Numbered from the stretch's first letter, positions 32,244 to 42,926 are shown. The stretch: 64,000 nt of DNA from Massilia sp. CFBP 13721 (GCF_014842025.1 NZ_JACYUY010000016.1:77246-141245); one strand, 5' to 3'. The notes: generated by a model not told the origin, from the letters alone. Made by a program: numbers and translations.

Positions 32244-33019
32244 CGGATCGCATGACGGCGGCGGACAGCGCGCCATGCGTGCTGGTCTTCGCCGGACTCG
32301 ATCCCAGCGGCGGCGCCGGCCTGGCGGCCGACCTGCTGGCGATCGCCGCGCAAGGAGCGCACGCGCTGCCGGTGGCGACCGCGCTGACGGCGCAGGACAA
32401 CGAGCGCGTGCAGGCGGTGGCGCCGGTCGACGCCGCCTTCGTGCTGCGCCAGGCCGAAGCGGTGGCCGCCGTGTGCGACATCCGCGCCGTCAAGATCGGC
32501 ATTCCCGGCAGCCTGGAGAACGCAAGCGCCATCGCGGCATTCCTGCGCCGCCTGCGCGCACGCAATCCGCAGCTGCCGGTCGTGCTCGACCCGGTGCTGG
32601 CCAGCGGGCATGGCGATGCGCTCGGCACTGGCAGCGCGGGCGACGTCGTCGCCGCCGTGGCCGAGTTGCTGACGCTGGCGACCATCGCCTTGCCGAACGC
32701 GCCGGAGCTGCGCCGCATTAGCGCGCCGACTGGTACGCAATTACTGGTCACCGGCGGCCATGACGGCGGCCGCTTCGTCACCAACCGCTGGTACCGCGAC
32801 GGGGCCGTGGTGCGGCGTTGGCGCTGGCCGCGCCTGCCCGGCGCCTTCCACGGCAGCGGCTGCACGCTGGCCGCCGCGCTGGCGGCGCGCCTGGCGCTGG
32901 GCGACGATATGCCGGCGGCGCTTGGCTCGGCCCAGGCCTATTGCCATGCGGCGCTGGCGCAATCGTACGCGATCGCACCCGGACAGCGCATTCCGCGCCG
33001 CTTTCTACCATCTGAATGA
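32240..33019 (+). CDS. thiD: Hydroxymethylpyrimidine/phosphomethylpyrimidine kinase
   Basis: Ribokinase-fold kinase of 259 residues that phosphorylates HMP-P for coupling. It has [20 protein letters not shown] at the N-terminus, [14 protein letters not shown] in the middle and the anion-hole motif [14 protein letters not shown]. The start ATG 32240 overlaps thiG's TGA (ATGA); a second in-frame ATG at 32252 is also possible. It is slightly shorter than E. coli ThiD and belongs to the compact beta-proteobacterial form. Confidence 0.92.
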   Translation: MTDRMTAADSAPCVLVFAGLDPSGGAGLAADLLAIAAQGAHALPVATALTAQDNERVQAVAPVDAAFVLRQAEAVAAVCDIRAVKIGIPGSLENASAIAAFLRRLRARNPQLPVVLDPVLASGHGDALGTGSAGDVVAAVAELLTLATIALPNAPELRRISAPTGTQLLVTGGHDGGRFVTNRWYRDGAVVRRWRWPRLPGAFHGSGCTLAAALAARLALGDDMPAALGSAQAYCHAALAQSYAIAPGQRIPRRFLPSE

Positions 33020-33029
33020 AAGGATCATC

Positions 33030-33638
33030 ATGCGTGGCTTGTACCTCGTCACCCCCGACTGGAACGACACCGACCGCCTGCTGGCCGCCACCGAAGCCGC
33101 CCTGCACGGGGGCGCGGCGCTGGTGCAGTACCGTCACAAGGCTGCCGGCGACGGCCTGCGTTTGGAGCAGGCGCAGGCCCTGCTGGCGCTGTGCCGGCGC
33201 CATGGCCGGCCGCTGGTCGTCAACGACCATCTCGATCTCTGCGCGCGGATCGACGCGGACGGCGTGCACCTGGGCGGCACGGACGTGGGCATCGCCGATG
33301 CGCGGCGCCTGCTCGGGCCGGACAAGATCGTCGGTGCTTCCTGTTACGGCGAGTTGATGCTGGCGCATGCCGCTGAAGCGGCCGGAGCCAGCTACGCCGC
33401 CTTCGGCGGCTTTTATCCGTCGCCGGTAAAAAAATACGACTTCGTGACCGAGCCTGCGCTGCTGGAGCGAGCACGCGCGCAATTGTCGCTGCCGCTGGTC
33501 GTCATCGGCGGCATGACGGCGCACAACAGCGCGCCATTAATCGCACGCGGGGCCGACATGGTGGCGGCGATCACCAGCGTGTATGGCGACCCGGATCCGG
33601 AGATGGCGGCGCGCCGCATCGTCACCTTGTTCGGATGA
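33030..33638 (+). CDS. thiE: Thiamine-phosphate synthase
   Basis: Joins HMP pyrophosphate and thiazole phosphate, 202 residues. ATG 33030 with GAAAGGA upstream gives [16 protein letters not shown]-barrel motifs are [30 protein letters not shown], and the pyrophosphate loop [17 protein letters not shown] and [10 protein letters not shown] follow. It is the last gene of the operon. Confidence 0.95.
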   Translation: MRGLYLVTPDWNDTDRLLAATEAALHGGAALVQYRHKAAGDGLRLEQAQALLALCRRHGRPLVVNDHLDLCARIDADGVHLGGTDVGIADARRLLGPDKIVGASCYGELMLAHAAEAAGASYAAFGGFYPSPVKKYDFVTEPALLERARAQLSLPLVVIGGMTAHNSAPLIARGADMVAAITSVYGDPDPEMAARRIVTLFG

Positions 33639-33744
33639 CGCGTTGCAGGGGAGAGACAAACCAGGATTCCCGTCCATGCGGCTATTTATTGCCTTGCAGC
33701 AAAAATATATAATCCCGGTATTCCCTTCTCAAACTTTTCAAACC

Positions 33745-34221
33745 ATGGACAACACATTGATGAACGATGGCGTGCTCGAAGCGCTCGCCTTTAAACTCGG
33801 CAACGAGGAATACGGCATCAAGATCCTGAAAGTACAGGAAATCCGCGGCTACGAATCAGTGACGCGCATCGCCAGCGCCCCGGAACACGTCAAGGGCGTG
33901 GTCAACCTGCGCGGCACCATCGTGCCGATCGTCGACATGCGCATCAAGTTCAAGCTGGGCGAGCCGACCTACAACCAGTTCACCGTCGTCATCATCCTGA
34001 ACATCCAGGATCGCGTGGTGGGCATGGTGGTCGATTCGGTCTCGGACGTGATCACCCTTACGGCCGACCAGGTCAAGCCGGCGCCCGACATGGGCGGCGC
34101 CCTGAATACCGACTACCTGGTGGGACTCGGCACCGTCGACGAGCGCATGATCATCCTGGTCGACATCGACCGGCTGATGTCGTCGGAAGAGATGGGCGTG
34201 ATCGACACGGTCGCCGCGTAA
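33745..34221 (+). CDS. cheW: Chemotaxis protein CheW
   Basis: Scaffold linking chemoreceptors to CheA, 158 residues. The SH3-like double barrel includes [20 protein letters not shown], the highly conserved [18 protein letters not shown] and [12 protein letters not shown] chose ATG 33745 ([12 protein letters not shown]); ATG 33760 is possible. A TATAAT at 33708-33713 may be the -10. No other chemotaxis gene is in the window, so it is an isolated cheW with its own terminator. Confidence 0.93.
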   Translation: MDNTLMNDGVLEALAFKLGNEEYGIKILKVQEIRGYESVTRIASAPEHVKGVVNLRGTIVPIVDMRIKFKLGEPTYNQFTVVIILNIQDRVVGMVVDSVSDVITLTADQVKPAPDMGGALNTDYLVGLGTVDERMIILVDIDRLMSSEEMGVIDTVAA

Positions 34222-34241
34222 TCCGAACCGGCTGTTCCTGG

Positions 34242-34266
34242 AACCCGCCCGCGAGGCGGGTTTTTT
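34242..34266 (+). terminator. Rho-independent terminator of cheW
   Basis: AACCCGCC / GGCGGGTT stem with a CGCGA loop followed by six T. Confidence 0.9.
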
Positions 34267-34343
34267 CATGTCCCGCCGAGCGTGTCGCATCGGGTCGGGC
34301 TTGTGCCTACAATAGCGTCATCGACCACCTTTACGAGAAACCG

Positions 34344-35012
34344 ATGCGCCTGCTTCGCCTGCTGGTTCGTACCCGGCGCCACCCGTCCGCCATCCTGCTG
34401 CTGGCCCAGCTGCTGGGGATGCTGCTGTATCCCTTCCTCGAACGAACGCATTACGGCCACATCGCCTTCAATGCCTTCGGCATCGTGATCCTTACCTTTA
34501 CCATCCGCATGGTGCGGCGCACACCCGGGCATACCTGGTTCAGCGTGGCCATGTCGGTGCCCATCATCACGCTGCTGTCGGCCCAGATGTTCCTCAACCT
34601 GCCCTGGTTGCAGGCATGGGCGTCCGGCCTGGAAGCGCTGTTCTACTTCTATGCCGCCGCCAGCCTGATCGCCTACATGATGGCCGACCGCCACGTCACC
34701 ACCGACGAACTGTTCGCCGCCGGCGCCACGTTTACGCTGCTGGCCTGGGGTTTCACCCACCTGTACCTGGTGGTGCAGGCGCTCGCGCCCGGCTCCTTTG
34801 CCGCCGCGGTGAATGCCGACCTGCCGCGTACCTGGACCGAATTGAATTACCTCAGCTTCGCGCTGCTGTCCTCGACCGGCATCGGCGACGTCATCCCGCT
34901 CAGCGTGCACGCGCGTGCGCTGGCCAGCATCGAGATGTTCGTCGGCCTGATGTACCTGGCTTCGGTGGTCGCGCGCCTGATCGGCTTGACGATGCAGCCG
35001 TCGAGTAAGTAG
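34344..35012 (+). CDS. Ion-channel-like membrane protein
   Basis: 222 residues with about six hydrophobic helices. The last two flank a pore-like segment, YLSFALLSSTGIGDVIPLSV (about 172-191), whose STGIGD resembles the K+ selectivity filter TxGYGD with Ile in place of Tyr. The overall layout (four helices, then helix-pore-helix) is that of a small voltage-gated-like channel without an evident charged S4. It is probably a K+ channel family member; ion preference is not proven. It appears to be transcribed alone. Confidence 0.75.
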   Translation: MRLLRLLVRTRRHPSAILLLAQLLGMLLYPFLERTHYGHIAFNAFGIVILTFTIRMVRRTPGHTWFSVAMSVPIITLLSAQMFLNLPWLQAWASGLEALFYFYAAASLIAYMMADRHVTTDELFAAGATFTLLAWGFTHLYLVVQALAPGSFAAAVNADLPRTWTELNYLSFALLSSTGIGDVIPLSVHARALASIEMFVGLMYLASVVARLIGLTMQPSSK

Positions 35013-35096
35013 ACGGAAGAAGAAGAGGCGGAGGCGACGCCGTTTTCCTCCCCTTGGTATCATGCCAGCCACTCCATCCACCTTACAGGAACACGC

Positions 35097-36203
<1,107 letters not shown>

Positions 36204-36319
36204 GTTCCCGCGTTTTTGTCGCCTGTTCCGCGAAATGCGCCGTCTGTCGCAAGTCGCGGGCGGGCGGCATGCAGTTCTCCTACAGTGGCTCCATCGTCAA
36301 TCGACCTGTGGAGACCACC

Positions 36320-36964
36320 ATGCAAGCACGCTTTCCTTTCGCCCGTCCCCTGAAACACGCGCTCCTGCTGGGCGCCGTCGCTGCCGCCTGCGCCGCGCCT
36401 TTCGCCAGCGCGAACGCCGCGCCGCCGTCCGACGGCCTGCAAAAGGTGCGCAGCATCCACCGTCTCGAAAACGGCGAACCCTACGCCCTGGTGCGCGCCG
36501 ATTCGCGCATGAGCATGACCGGCAATAACGTCACCAATGACCAGATGGACGCCATCAAGCGCATGGTGCAGGGTGAATTCTTCTGGTTCCGCAAGGACGG
36601 CAAGGAATACATCGTCCAGGACGCCGCCACCCTCGACCGCATCCGCCAGGCCTGGGCGCCGATGGAAAAGACCGGCGCCGAGATGGAAAAGCACGGCGCC
36701 GAGATGGGCCGTCACGGCAAAGTCATGGGCGACTACGGCAACCAGATGGCGCTCGCCGCCGTCACCCTGAACAAGACCAAAATGGAAGCCATCGGCAAGA
36801 AGATGGAAGACGCCGGCAAGCCGATGGAAGCGATCGGCAAGCAGATGGAAACCCTGGGCGAGGAGATGGAAGCCCAGCAGAAGGAGGCGGACAAGGCGAC
36901 GCGCGGGATCATCAAGGACGCCATTGCCAGCGGCACTGCGCGTCCTGCGCCCCAGCGTAGCTAA
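36320..36964 (+). CDS. Secreted protein with Met/Gly heptad repeats
   Basis: 214 residues. ATG 36320 has GGAG 5-8 nt upstream. A signal peptide ends near ASANAA. A globular part (about 45-105) includes MSMTGNNV, GEFFWFRKDGKEYIVQD and DRIRQAW. A series of about nine seven-residue units of form M-E-x-x-G-x-x follows (MEKTGAE, MEKHGAE, MGRHGKV, then MEAIGKK, MEDAGKP, MEAIGKQ, METLGEE). From memory, similar modules occur at the C-terminus of M56/BlaR1-like proteins. Function unknown. Confidence 0.8.
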   Translation: MQARFPFARPLKHALLLGAVAAACAAPFASANAAPPSDGLQKVRSIHRLENGEPYALVRADSRMSMTGNNVTNDQMDAIKRMVQGEFFWFRKDGKEYIVQDAATLDRIRQAWAPMEKTGAEMEKHGAEMGRHGKVMGDYGNQMALAAVTLNKTKMEAIGKKMEDAGKPMEAIGKQMETLGEEMEAQQKEADKATRGIIKDAIASGTARPAPQRS

Positions 36965-36987
36965 ATCTATCGTTGGCTGCTGTGCAC

Positions 36988-37175
36988 CGTAGGGTGGGCT
37001 CCCCGAGCCCACGCGGACGTGTGCGCTGTGTTGGCCAATGAATGCAGCGATAATGTCATCAAACCTGACATATTGTCGCGGTTTATTCGGATACGTTTCT
37101 ACTGGCGGGCGTTGGGGTATTAAATCGGCCAACATGACGCACCCGTCCGCGTGGGCTCGGAGAGCCCACCCTACG
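36988..37175. repeat. Paired palindromic repeat (locus F)
   Basis: Copies at 36988-37019 and 37144-37175 are reverse complements with one mismatch in 32 bp. Each holds GTGGGCT...AGCCCAC between CGTAGG and GCGGACG ends. They occupy the convergent gap between the heptad-repeat gene and the DUF885 gene. The 124-bp spacer has no gene I can support. Confidence 0.9.
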
Positions 37176-37208
37176 TTACACCGCTGTCAACAATATAACC
37201 CCGACCGT

Positions 37209-38984
37209 TTATTTCCCCTGCGCCGGCACGAACTCCTCCAGCACCGCCTTGCGCAACAGCTTCGGCGGCACCAGCCCCTGCGCCAGCACGAAGTCGTTGA
37301 ACTTCTGGCGATCGAACTTGCCGCGCAGCGCCACCTCTGCCGCCTGGCGCGTCTCCATCAGGCGCTGGTAGCCATAGAAATACGAAGTCGCCTGGCCAGG
37401 TGCGCGGAAGGTGTAGTGCTGCATCTCTTGCGTCGCCATGCCCTCGGATAAACCGACGTCGCGCATCAGGAAAGTCTTGACGCCGTCCGGCGTGATCTCG
37501 CCCAGGTTCACCATCGGGTCGAGGAAGGCGCGCGCCGCGCGCATGGCGCGGGCCTGCAGCGCGAACAGCTGGCCGTCGAGCGGCTCGTAGGGCTGCATTT
37601 CCGCTTCCGCGTACAGCGCCCAGCCTTCGACATTCACGCTGTTAAAGGCGAACACGGCGCGCGCAGTGGAGACGCCCGTTTCGATCATCTTCGCGAACTG
37701 CAGTTCGTGGCCGGGACGCGCTTCGTGCGCCGTGATCGACCAGGTGCCCGACTGGTGCGTAAAATCGTCGAACACCAGGCGCTTGCCGCTGGCGTCGGGC
37801 GGCATGCCGGTGGTGAGCACGAATTCGCCGTATTCACCGGTGTTGCCGATCAGGCGCGGAGGACTCATGTGCGGCGCCGGGCTGGCCGCGTTCTCGGCCA
37901 TCGTGGCCAGGCGGATCACGGCCTTGCGCGTCGGGAGCGTCACTACGCGCTGCTCGCGCACTGCCGCCTCCAGCGCCGCCAGGCGTTCGGCGTACAGCGG
38001 CATGACTTTGTCGGTGGGGATCTGCTCCTTCTTCAGCGCCAGCATGACGGCGCGGTAGTCGGCATCCTTCAAGCCGCGTTCCTTGGCGATCAGGTTGGCC
38101 GTGATCTGCATCTGGTTGCGGATTTCCGCGAACGAGGTCAGCGCCTTGGCGATCATCTCCTGCGGTCCGATGTCGACGCCGAAATTCTTCAGGTTGTCCG
38201 CATACACTTCCGGCGGCAGCTTGTGGTCGCTGCGGGCTTTCGGCAGCATCTCGGCTTTCAAACGCGCGTTATAGGCGGTGAGCTGCTTCTCCAGCGCGTC
38301 GAAGCGGCTTTCCCAGCCTGTGAGTTCGCTTTTCGCCAGCAGTTCACGCATGCCTTTCAACAGGGTCGGTCCATCGTTCAGGGCTTGCTCGATCTCGCCT
38401 TTGTACGGCCCGAGCAGGTTCTTGTTCGCCTTCAGGCGTTCCTGCAGCCGTTCGTGGGCCAGTTCGGTGACCGGGCGATAGCCCTTGGCCAGGCCCGCGT
38501 ATTTGTCGAGCCGCACCAGCAGTGCCTGCTGGCGCGCTTTCGGGATGCGCGGGTCGAGCGTGCCGCGCACGACGCCGAAGATCATGCCGGTCAGGTCGTC
38601 GAAGGGCATGAAGTACTTGCGCTGCAGGGCGCTGGTCTGGAGGTTGTCCTGGGCCTTGTCGATCAGGATCTGCAAATCCTGCTTCACTTTCGAGTCGCTC
38701 TCGCCGCGCATGCGCTTTTGCAGTTCCGCGATGGCGGCGCGCAAGTCCTTGTTGTTCGCCTCGAACTGGTCGCGCGACATGTCGGTGATCTGCTCGTCGT
38801 AGCCGTCCACGCCCAGCGAGCTGGCGCTTTCAGGCGAATACTTCGCCAGCACGTTCAGCAGCACCTTGGCGTTCTCGTTGCTCTTCGTGACCCAGGCCGG
38901 TTCGGCGGCAAAGGCGGGGCTGGCCAGCACGGCGGCCAGCAGCAGGGAAAGGGCGGTGCGGGCGAGGGGACGGGAAGTCGGCAT
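37209..38984 (-). CDS. DUF885 family secreted protein (putative metallopeptidase)
   Basis: 591 residues. ATG 38984 has AAGGA 5 nt upstream and opens a signal peptide (LARTALSLLLAAVLASPAFA). DUF885 proteins resemble zinc carboxypeptidases; the expected HExxH-like site is in SITAHEARPGHELQFAKM, with a downstream glutamate in VNVEGWALYAEAEMQPYEP. It is predicted periplasmic, possibly a lipoprotein-free peptidase. It is divergent from a TonB-dependent receptor. Activity is inferred from the family. Confidence 0.87.
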   Translation of the reverse strand: MPTSRPLARTALSLLLAAVLASPAFAAEPAWVTKSNENAKVLLNVLAKYSPESASSLGVDGYDEQITDMSRDQFEANNKDLRAAIAELQKRMRGESDSKVKQDLQILIDKAQDNLQTSALQRKYFMPFDDLTGMIFGVVRGTLDPRIPKARQQALLVRLDKYAGLAKGYRPVTELAHERLQERLKANKNLLGPYKGEIEQALNDGPTLLKGMRELLAKSELTGWESRFDALEKQLTAYNARLKAEMLPKARSDHKLPPEVYADNLKNFGVDIGPQEMIAKALTSFAEIRNQMQITANLIAKERGLKDADYRAVMLALKKEQIPTDKVMPLYAERLAALEAAVREQRVVTLPTRKAVIRLATMAENAASPAPHMSPPRLIGNTGEYGEFVLTTGMPPDASGKRLVFDDFTHQSGTWSITAHEARPGHELQFAKMIETGVSTARAVFAFNSVNVEGWALYAEAEMQPYEPLDGQLFALQARAMRAARAFLDPMVNLGEITPDGVKTFLMRDVGLSEGMATQEMQHYTFRAPGQATSYFYGYQRLMETRQAAEVALRGKFDRQKFNDFVLAQGLVPPKLLRKAVLEEFVPAQGK

Positions 38985-39182
38985 TGCATTCCTTGATGGT
39001 CGGTGACGAAATGAGGCTCGCTGCGAGCGAGGCGGGGCAAAGTGCCTAGTATGCCTGCTTCCGGCAGCGTCATGCACGAGTACCCCGTGGCGCCGGATAC
39101 ATTGCGTTACCAGAATCACTCACCGGGTTGAATAATTCTGTCTCTGCGGCATGAGACAATCCCGGTTGCCCAAAACTCTGCA

Positions 39183-41525
39183 ATGCCCACCATGCCGCTC
39201 GTCGACCGTTCCCGCCCGCTCTTCCTTTCCCGCCATCGTTGCGTCGCGCTGACGCCCCTTGCCTTCGGCGCGCTACTCGCCGCGGCCCCGGCATGGGCAC
39301 AACAGGCCGCCCCGCAAGTTGCCCAGCCTGCCGCCGCGCCGGCGCCGGCCGCCGCCGCACCGCAGCCGGCCGCCGCGCCCGAGCAGAACCAGGCCACGGC
39401 CGACACCCCGGCCACGGTCTCCGTCACCACCAAGCGCAATTCGAACCGCATCGACCGCCAGGTGTATGACGTGAAAGCCGACCCGGCCAGCTCGAACGAT
39501 ACGGTGGCCGATACCCTGAACAAGGTGCCGTCGGTGGCGGTCGATGCCGATGGCGGGGTGACGCTGCGCGGCCGGAGCAATGTCCAGATCTACGTCGACG
39601 GCAAGCCCTCGGCCATGATGCAGGGCGATAACCGCGCCGCGGCCATCAATGCGCTGCCGGCGGGCGACCTCGAATCGGTCGAAGTCATCAACAACCCCGG
39701 CGCCCAGTTCGGCAACGAAGGCGGCGGCGGGCCGATCCTGAACCTGGTGATGCGCCGCGAGCGCACGCCGGGCGGCTTCGGTTCCGTGAGCGCCAACGCC
39801 GGCAGCAAGGACCGCTACAACGCCAACAGCTTCGGCAGCTATACCACCGGGCGCATGAGCGCGCAGGGCGGCGTGTACGCGCGCCGCGACAACCGCACGT
39901 CGACCGGCGAGACGGTGCGCGACCGGATCGACCCGGCCACCGGCGCGGTGGCGCGCAGCGTGATTACCTCCAACGGCGACACGCGCAACGATTCCGTCGG
40001 CCTGAACGGTTCGCTCAGCTACAACCTGGGCGACAAGGACGTGATCGCCGCGACCCTGATGGCCGGCGCCACCGACAGCGATTCGGTTTCCATCCAGCGC
40101 TACCAGGGCGCGAATTTCGCCGGCATCACCGACAGCGACTACCTACGCACCTCGGGCCGCGACGGCCGCAACCGCAACTACAGCCTCTCGACCCGGCTCG
40201 ACCACAAGGGCGATTCGCAGGGCGAAGTCTTCAAGATGGACCTGCGCCTGTCAGGCGCGAAGAATGAAGCCGACCGCCCCAACTTCACTGATTACACGGT
40301 GCGGCCGATCAATGCGCAGGCTGCACGCACGCGCCAGGACACCCTCAACGACAGCCGCATCATCGATTTCACAGGCGACTACGAGCTGCCGGGCGAGCGC
40401 GGCATCTTCAAGACGGGCTACAAGCTGGCGCAAAACCGCAGCGTGTTCGACAACGGCTTCTTCGACATCGACGAGGGCACGCTGGCCGAGCGCATCGACA
40501 CCATCCGCACCAACCGTTTCGAACTCGACGAGAAGACCGCGGCCCTGTACGCCTCCTACCAGTGGCGCATCAACAGCGACTGGGGCGTGCTGGGTGGCCT
40601 GCGCGCCGAGTACACCGACCTCGACCTGTTCCAGGCGACGACGAATGTCCGTGCCAGCAGCAATTATCTCGACGCGATCCCGAGCGCCTTCGTTACCTAT
40701 GGCTGGTCCGACGACACCACGGTCCGCCTGAGCTATGCGCGCCGCATCCGCCGGCCAAGTGCGGGCGACCTTAACCCCTTCGTCATCTACGTCGACGAGT
40801 TCAATCTTTCCTCGGGCAACCCGAACCTGCGCCCCAGCGATTCCGATTCGCTCGAGCTCGGCATGGAAACCAAGCTCGGCAAGGTCGATACGAACCTGCG
40901 CCTGTACGCCCGCCGCGATACCGACCTGATCTCCGAGCGCCGCTTCTTCCTGGCCAACAACGTCCTGCTGACGACGCGCGAAAACGCCGGCAGCAGCAAC
41001 TCGGGCGGACTCGAGTTTTCCTTCGGCGGCAAGGTGACCGAGCAACTGAGCCTAAACGCCAGCGGCAACCTCGGCTATTCCGAGCAGACCATCCTTGGCA
41101 GCGCGACCGACGACAAACGCTCAGCGACCTCGATCAGCGGCCGCGCCCGCATCGGTTACCAGCTCGACCGCGAAAACAGTTTCCAGCTGATGCTCAACGC
41201 CCAGGGCAAGACCCTGCTCGGTGAAGGCTACCGGGAACCATCGGCCACGGCCGATTTCAATTACCGCCGCCAGCTAGGCCAGGCACTGTCGCTGGTGGTC
41301 AACGTCAACGACCTGTTCGACTCGCAAAAATCGGAAGTGATCACCGAGACCGACCGCCTGCGCCAGACCAGCATCGGGCGTTCGAATGGACGCACCTTCT
41401 CGGTCGGCCTGAACTACCGCTTTGGCAGCTTCGGCAATAACGGCCAGCGCCCGGGCGGGCCGGGCATGCGCGGGCCGGGTGGTCCGGGAATGGGACCGGG
41501 CGGGTTCGGCGGTCCGGGTCGTTAA
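39183..41525 (+). CDS. TonB-dependent receptor (outer membrane beta-barrel family)
   Basis: 780 residues. The signal peptide (FGALLAAAPAWAQQ) is followed by an Ala/Pro-rich linker (about 40-75), a plug domain (VADTLNKVPSVAVDADGGV, VQIYVDGKPSAMM, LESVEVINNPGAQF) and a large barrel of repeated strands with many aromatic ends. The barrel's last strand is RTFSVGLNYRF, but a Gly/Pro/Met-rich tail of about 28 residues follows, which is unusual because barrels normally end in Phe. Ligand unknown. A start at 39192 is also possible. Confidence 0.9.
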   Translation: MPTMPLVDRSRPLFLSRHRCVALTPLAFGALLAAAPAWAQQAAPQVAQPAAAPAPAAAAPQPAAAPEQNQATADTPATVSVTTKRNSNRIDRQVYDVKADPASSNDTVADTLNKVPSVAVDADGGVTLRGRSNVQIYVDGKPSAMMQGDNRAAAINALPAGDLESVEVINNPGAQFGNEGGGGPILNLVMRRERTPGGFGSVSANAGSKDRYNANSFGSYTTGRMSAQGGVYARRDNRTSTGETVRDRIDPATGAVARSVITSNGDTRNDSVGLNGSLSYNLGDKDVIAATLMAGATDSDSVSIQRYQGANFAGITDSDYLRTSGRDGRNRNYSLSTRLDHKGDSQGEVFKMDLRLSGAKNEADRPNFTDYTVRPINAQAARTRQDTLNDSRIIDFTGDYELPGERGIFKTGYKLAQNRSVFDNGFFDIDEGTLAERIDTIRTNRFELDEKTAALYASYQWRINSDWGVLGGLRAEYTDLDLFQATTNVRASSNYLDAIPSAFVTYGWSDDTTVRLSYARRIRRPSAGDLNPFVIYVDEFNLSSGNPNLRPSDSDSLELGMETKLGKVDTNLRLYARRDTDLISERRFFLANNVLLTTRENAGSSNSGGLEFSFGGKVTEQLSLNASGNLGYSEQTILGSATDDKRSATSISGRARIGYQLDRENSFQLMLNAQGKTLLGEGYREPSATADFNYRRQLGQALSLVVNVNDLFDSQKSEVITETDRLRQTSIGRSNGRTFSVGLNYRFGSFGNNGQRPGGPGMRGPGGPGMGPGGFGGPGR

Positions 41526-41601
41526 GGGAAATGTGCTGGACGCCATGCAAAACGCGCCTGTGCGAGACTGGGGGGACTGAACCCACGGCAAGGAGCACAG
41601 C

Positions 41602-41769
41602 ATGACGACCGAACATACCCCGCAAGACCAGCAAGCGACGCAGCAGGAACCGGCTGCGTCGACGTCCACCGATGTCGACGGCCTGGCGAACAAGAAGCCG
41701 GAAGAATTGACGCCGGAAGAACTGCGCCTGATGGCCGATACCATGCCGGGCGAAGGACCGGGCGACTGA
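41602..41769 (+). CDS. Small acidic protein of unknown function
   Basis: 55 residues, begun by ATG 41602 with AAGGAG 6-7 nt upstream. It is Gln/Thr/Glu-rich at first (MTTEHTPQDQQATQQEPAAS) and has the helical stretch KKPEELTPEELRLMADTMPG near the end. No signal peptide or membrane segment. The strong ribosome binding site and codon use like its neighbours support a real gene, but I do not know a family. Confidence 0.6.
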   Translation: MTTEHTPQDQQATQQEPAASTSTDVDGLANKKPEELTPEELRLMADTMPGEGPGD

Positions 41770-41886
41770 GGTATCGCTGCTGCATAGAGTGTACGAAAGG
41801 TCCTACTGCGACAGCAGTAGCGATCCGATTTGCGCCGCCCGGCTGCCCATCCATGATGGCGGTACCTACCCCACAAGGAGATGATC

Positions 41887-42216
41887 GTGAAACGATTTCA
41901 AGGCATTCTCATCGGTGGCATGACAGCATTGGCCCTGGCGGCGTGCAGCAGCACGGGCACCGGCAGCGGTGACATGGGCGGCAGCTCGGCGACGGGATCG
42001 AGCTCGAGCGGCTCGGGCGCGAGCGGGATGACGAGCGGTACCACGGGCAGCATGGGCAGCTCGACGACGGGCGGCGTGTCGGGCACGACCGGCGATGTCC
42101 AGAGTGGCGCCGGCAGCCCCGGTACGACGGGTGCGTCCGGCCAGGGCGCCGGGGCGACGTCGACAACACCGCCGACGACACCCCCGACGGGCATGTCGCC
42201 TACCGGTCAGCGTTAA
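41887..42216 (+). CDS. Putative Ser/Gly/Thr-rich lipoprotein
   Basis: 109 residues from GTG 41887. AAGGAG touches an ATG at 41881 (spacing 0) but sits 6 nt before this GTG, so the GTG is preferred. The signal peptide ends in a lipobox, ALALAAC, and the mature protein is low-complexity Ser/Gly/Thr, then Thr/Pro (TSTTPPTTPPTG). Such proteins are common small outer-membrane or periplasmic lipoproteins. Function unknown. Confidence 0.7.
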   Translation: MKRFQGILIGGMTALALAACSSTGTGSGDMGGSSATGSSSSGSGASGMTSGTTGSMGSSTTGGVSGTTGDVQSGAGSPGTTGASGQGAGATSTTPPTTPPTGMSPTGQR

Positions 42217-42231
42217 GTTTTTTTTGTGACA

Positions 42232-42262
42232 TAGCGGCCCGGCTGACACTGCCGGGCCGCTA
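42232..42262. repeat. 12-bp perfect inverted repeat after the lipoprotein gene
   Basis: TAGCGGCCCGGC and GCCGGGCCGCTA with a 7-nt spacer. It is in a convergent gap and has no T-run after the stem, so it may be a bidirectional transcription block. Confidence 0.6.
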
Positions 42263-42287
42263 CCTTGCGCCCTTGCGCTCCGGCTGC

Positions 42288-42926
42288 CTACGCGGCTGGC
42301 CAGGAACGCAGCAGCCGCAATGCGTCGACCCCCCAATGCGAAAAGAGCCAGCCGAGTGCGACGCAGTTGACCAGGACAGTCAACCAGAACACTTGGCGAA
42401 AGGATGCTTTCTTCGTCTTGTGCCGATATACCTGCTGTGCCGCCAGGGCACCCGGCCAGCCCCCGGCCAGGGACAGCAAATGCAGCGTATTTTCTGGTGT
42501 CCTTCGCCTACCATCCTGCGCCGCGGATTTGTCGGCAGCATAGGCGATGTAGGTCATCACGCTCAGACAGATATACGCGCCAAACAGGAGTGGGGGCACT
42601 TTTCCTGCTAACACGGCGATGCCCATGAGTAGCAGGAAACCGGCCGCTGTCTTCAGGGAATTGCTTCCTGGCTGAGCAGGCGCCTGGCGTGCTCTTCCTG
42701 CACGAACGAAAGCGACGTTCGCGGCGCGTGGCTGGCCTTTTTCGTTGGTCGTCAGTTCGTAAGTCACCACCATGCCGGCTAGCGGACGGCTACTGCGATC
42801 GGAAAACGACTTGATGTGAACGAATACCGCCGGCCCGTCCCCATTCGGTGTAATGAACCCGAAGCCCTGCTCGTCTTTCCATGACGTGATTTTTCCCTGG
42901 TAGCGCGGGAGACTGTGGACGCTCAT
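42288..42926 (-). CDS. Cold-shock-domain / DUF1294 membrane protein
   Basis: Two-domain protein of 212 residues. An N-terminal cold-shock domain (about 8-72) has GKITSWKDEQGFGFITPNGD and VFVHIKSF. Two or three membrane helices follow, then the DUF1294 signature (YAADKSAAQDGRRRTPENTL and LAGGWPGALAAQQVYRHKT). The fusion is common in proteobacteria; its function is unknown. The cold-shock part suggests nucleic-acid binding at the membrane. Confidence 0.9.
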   Translation of the reverse strand: MSVHSLPRYQGKITSWKDEQGFGFITPNGDGPAVFVHIKSFSDRSSRPLAGMVVTYELTTNEKGQPRAANVAFVRAGRARQAPAQPGSNSLKTAAGFLLLMGIAVLAGKVPPLLFGAYICLSVMTYIAYAADKSAAQDGRRRTPENTLHLLSLAGGWPGALAAQQVYRHKTKKASFRQVFWLTVLVNCVALGWLFSHWGVDALRLLRSWPAA

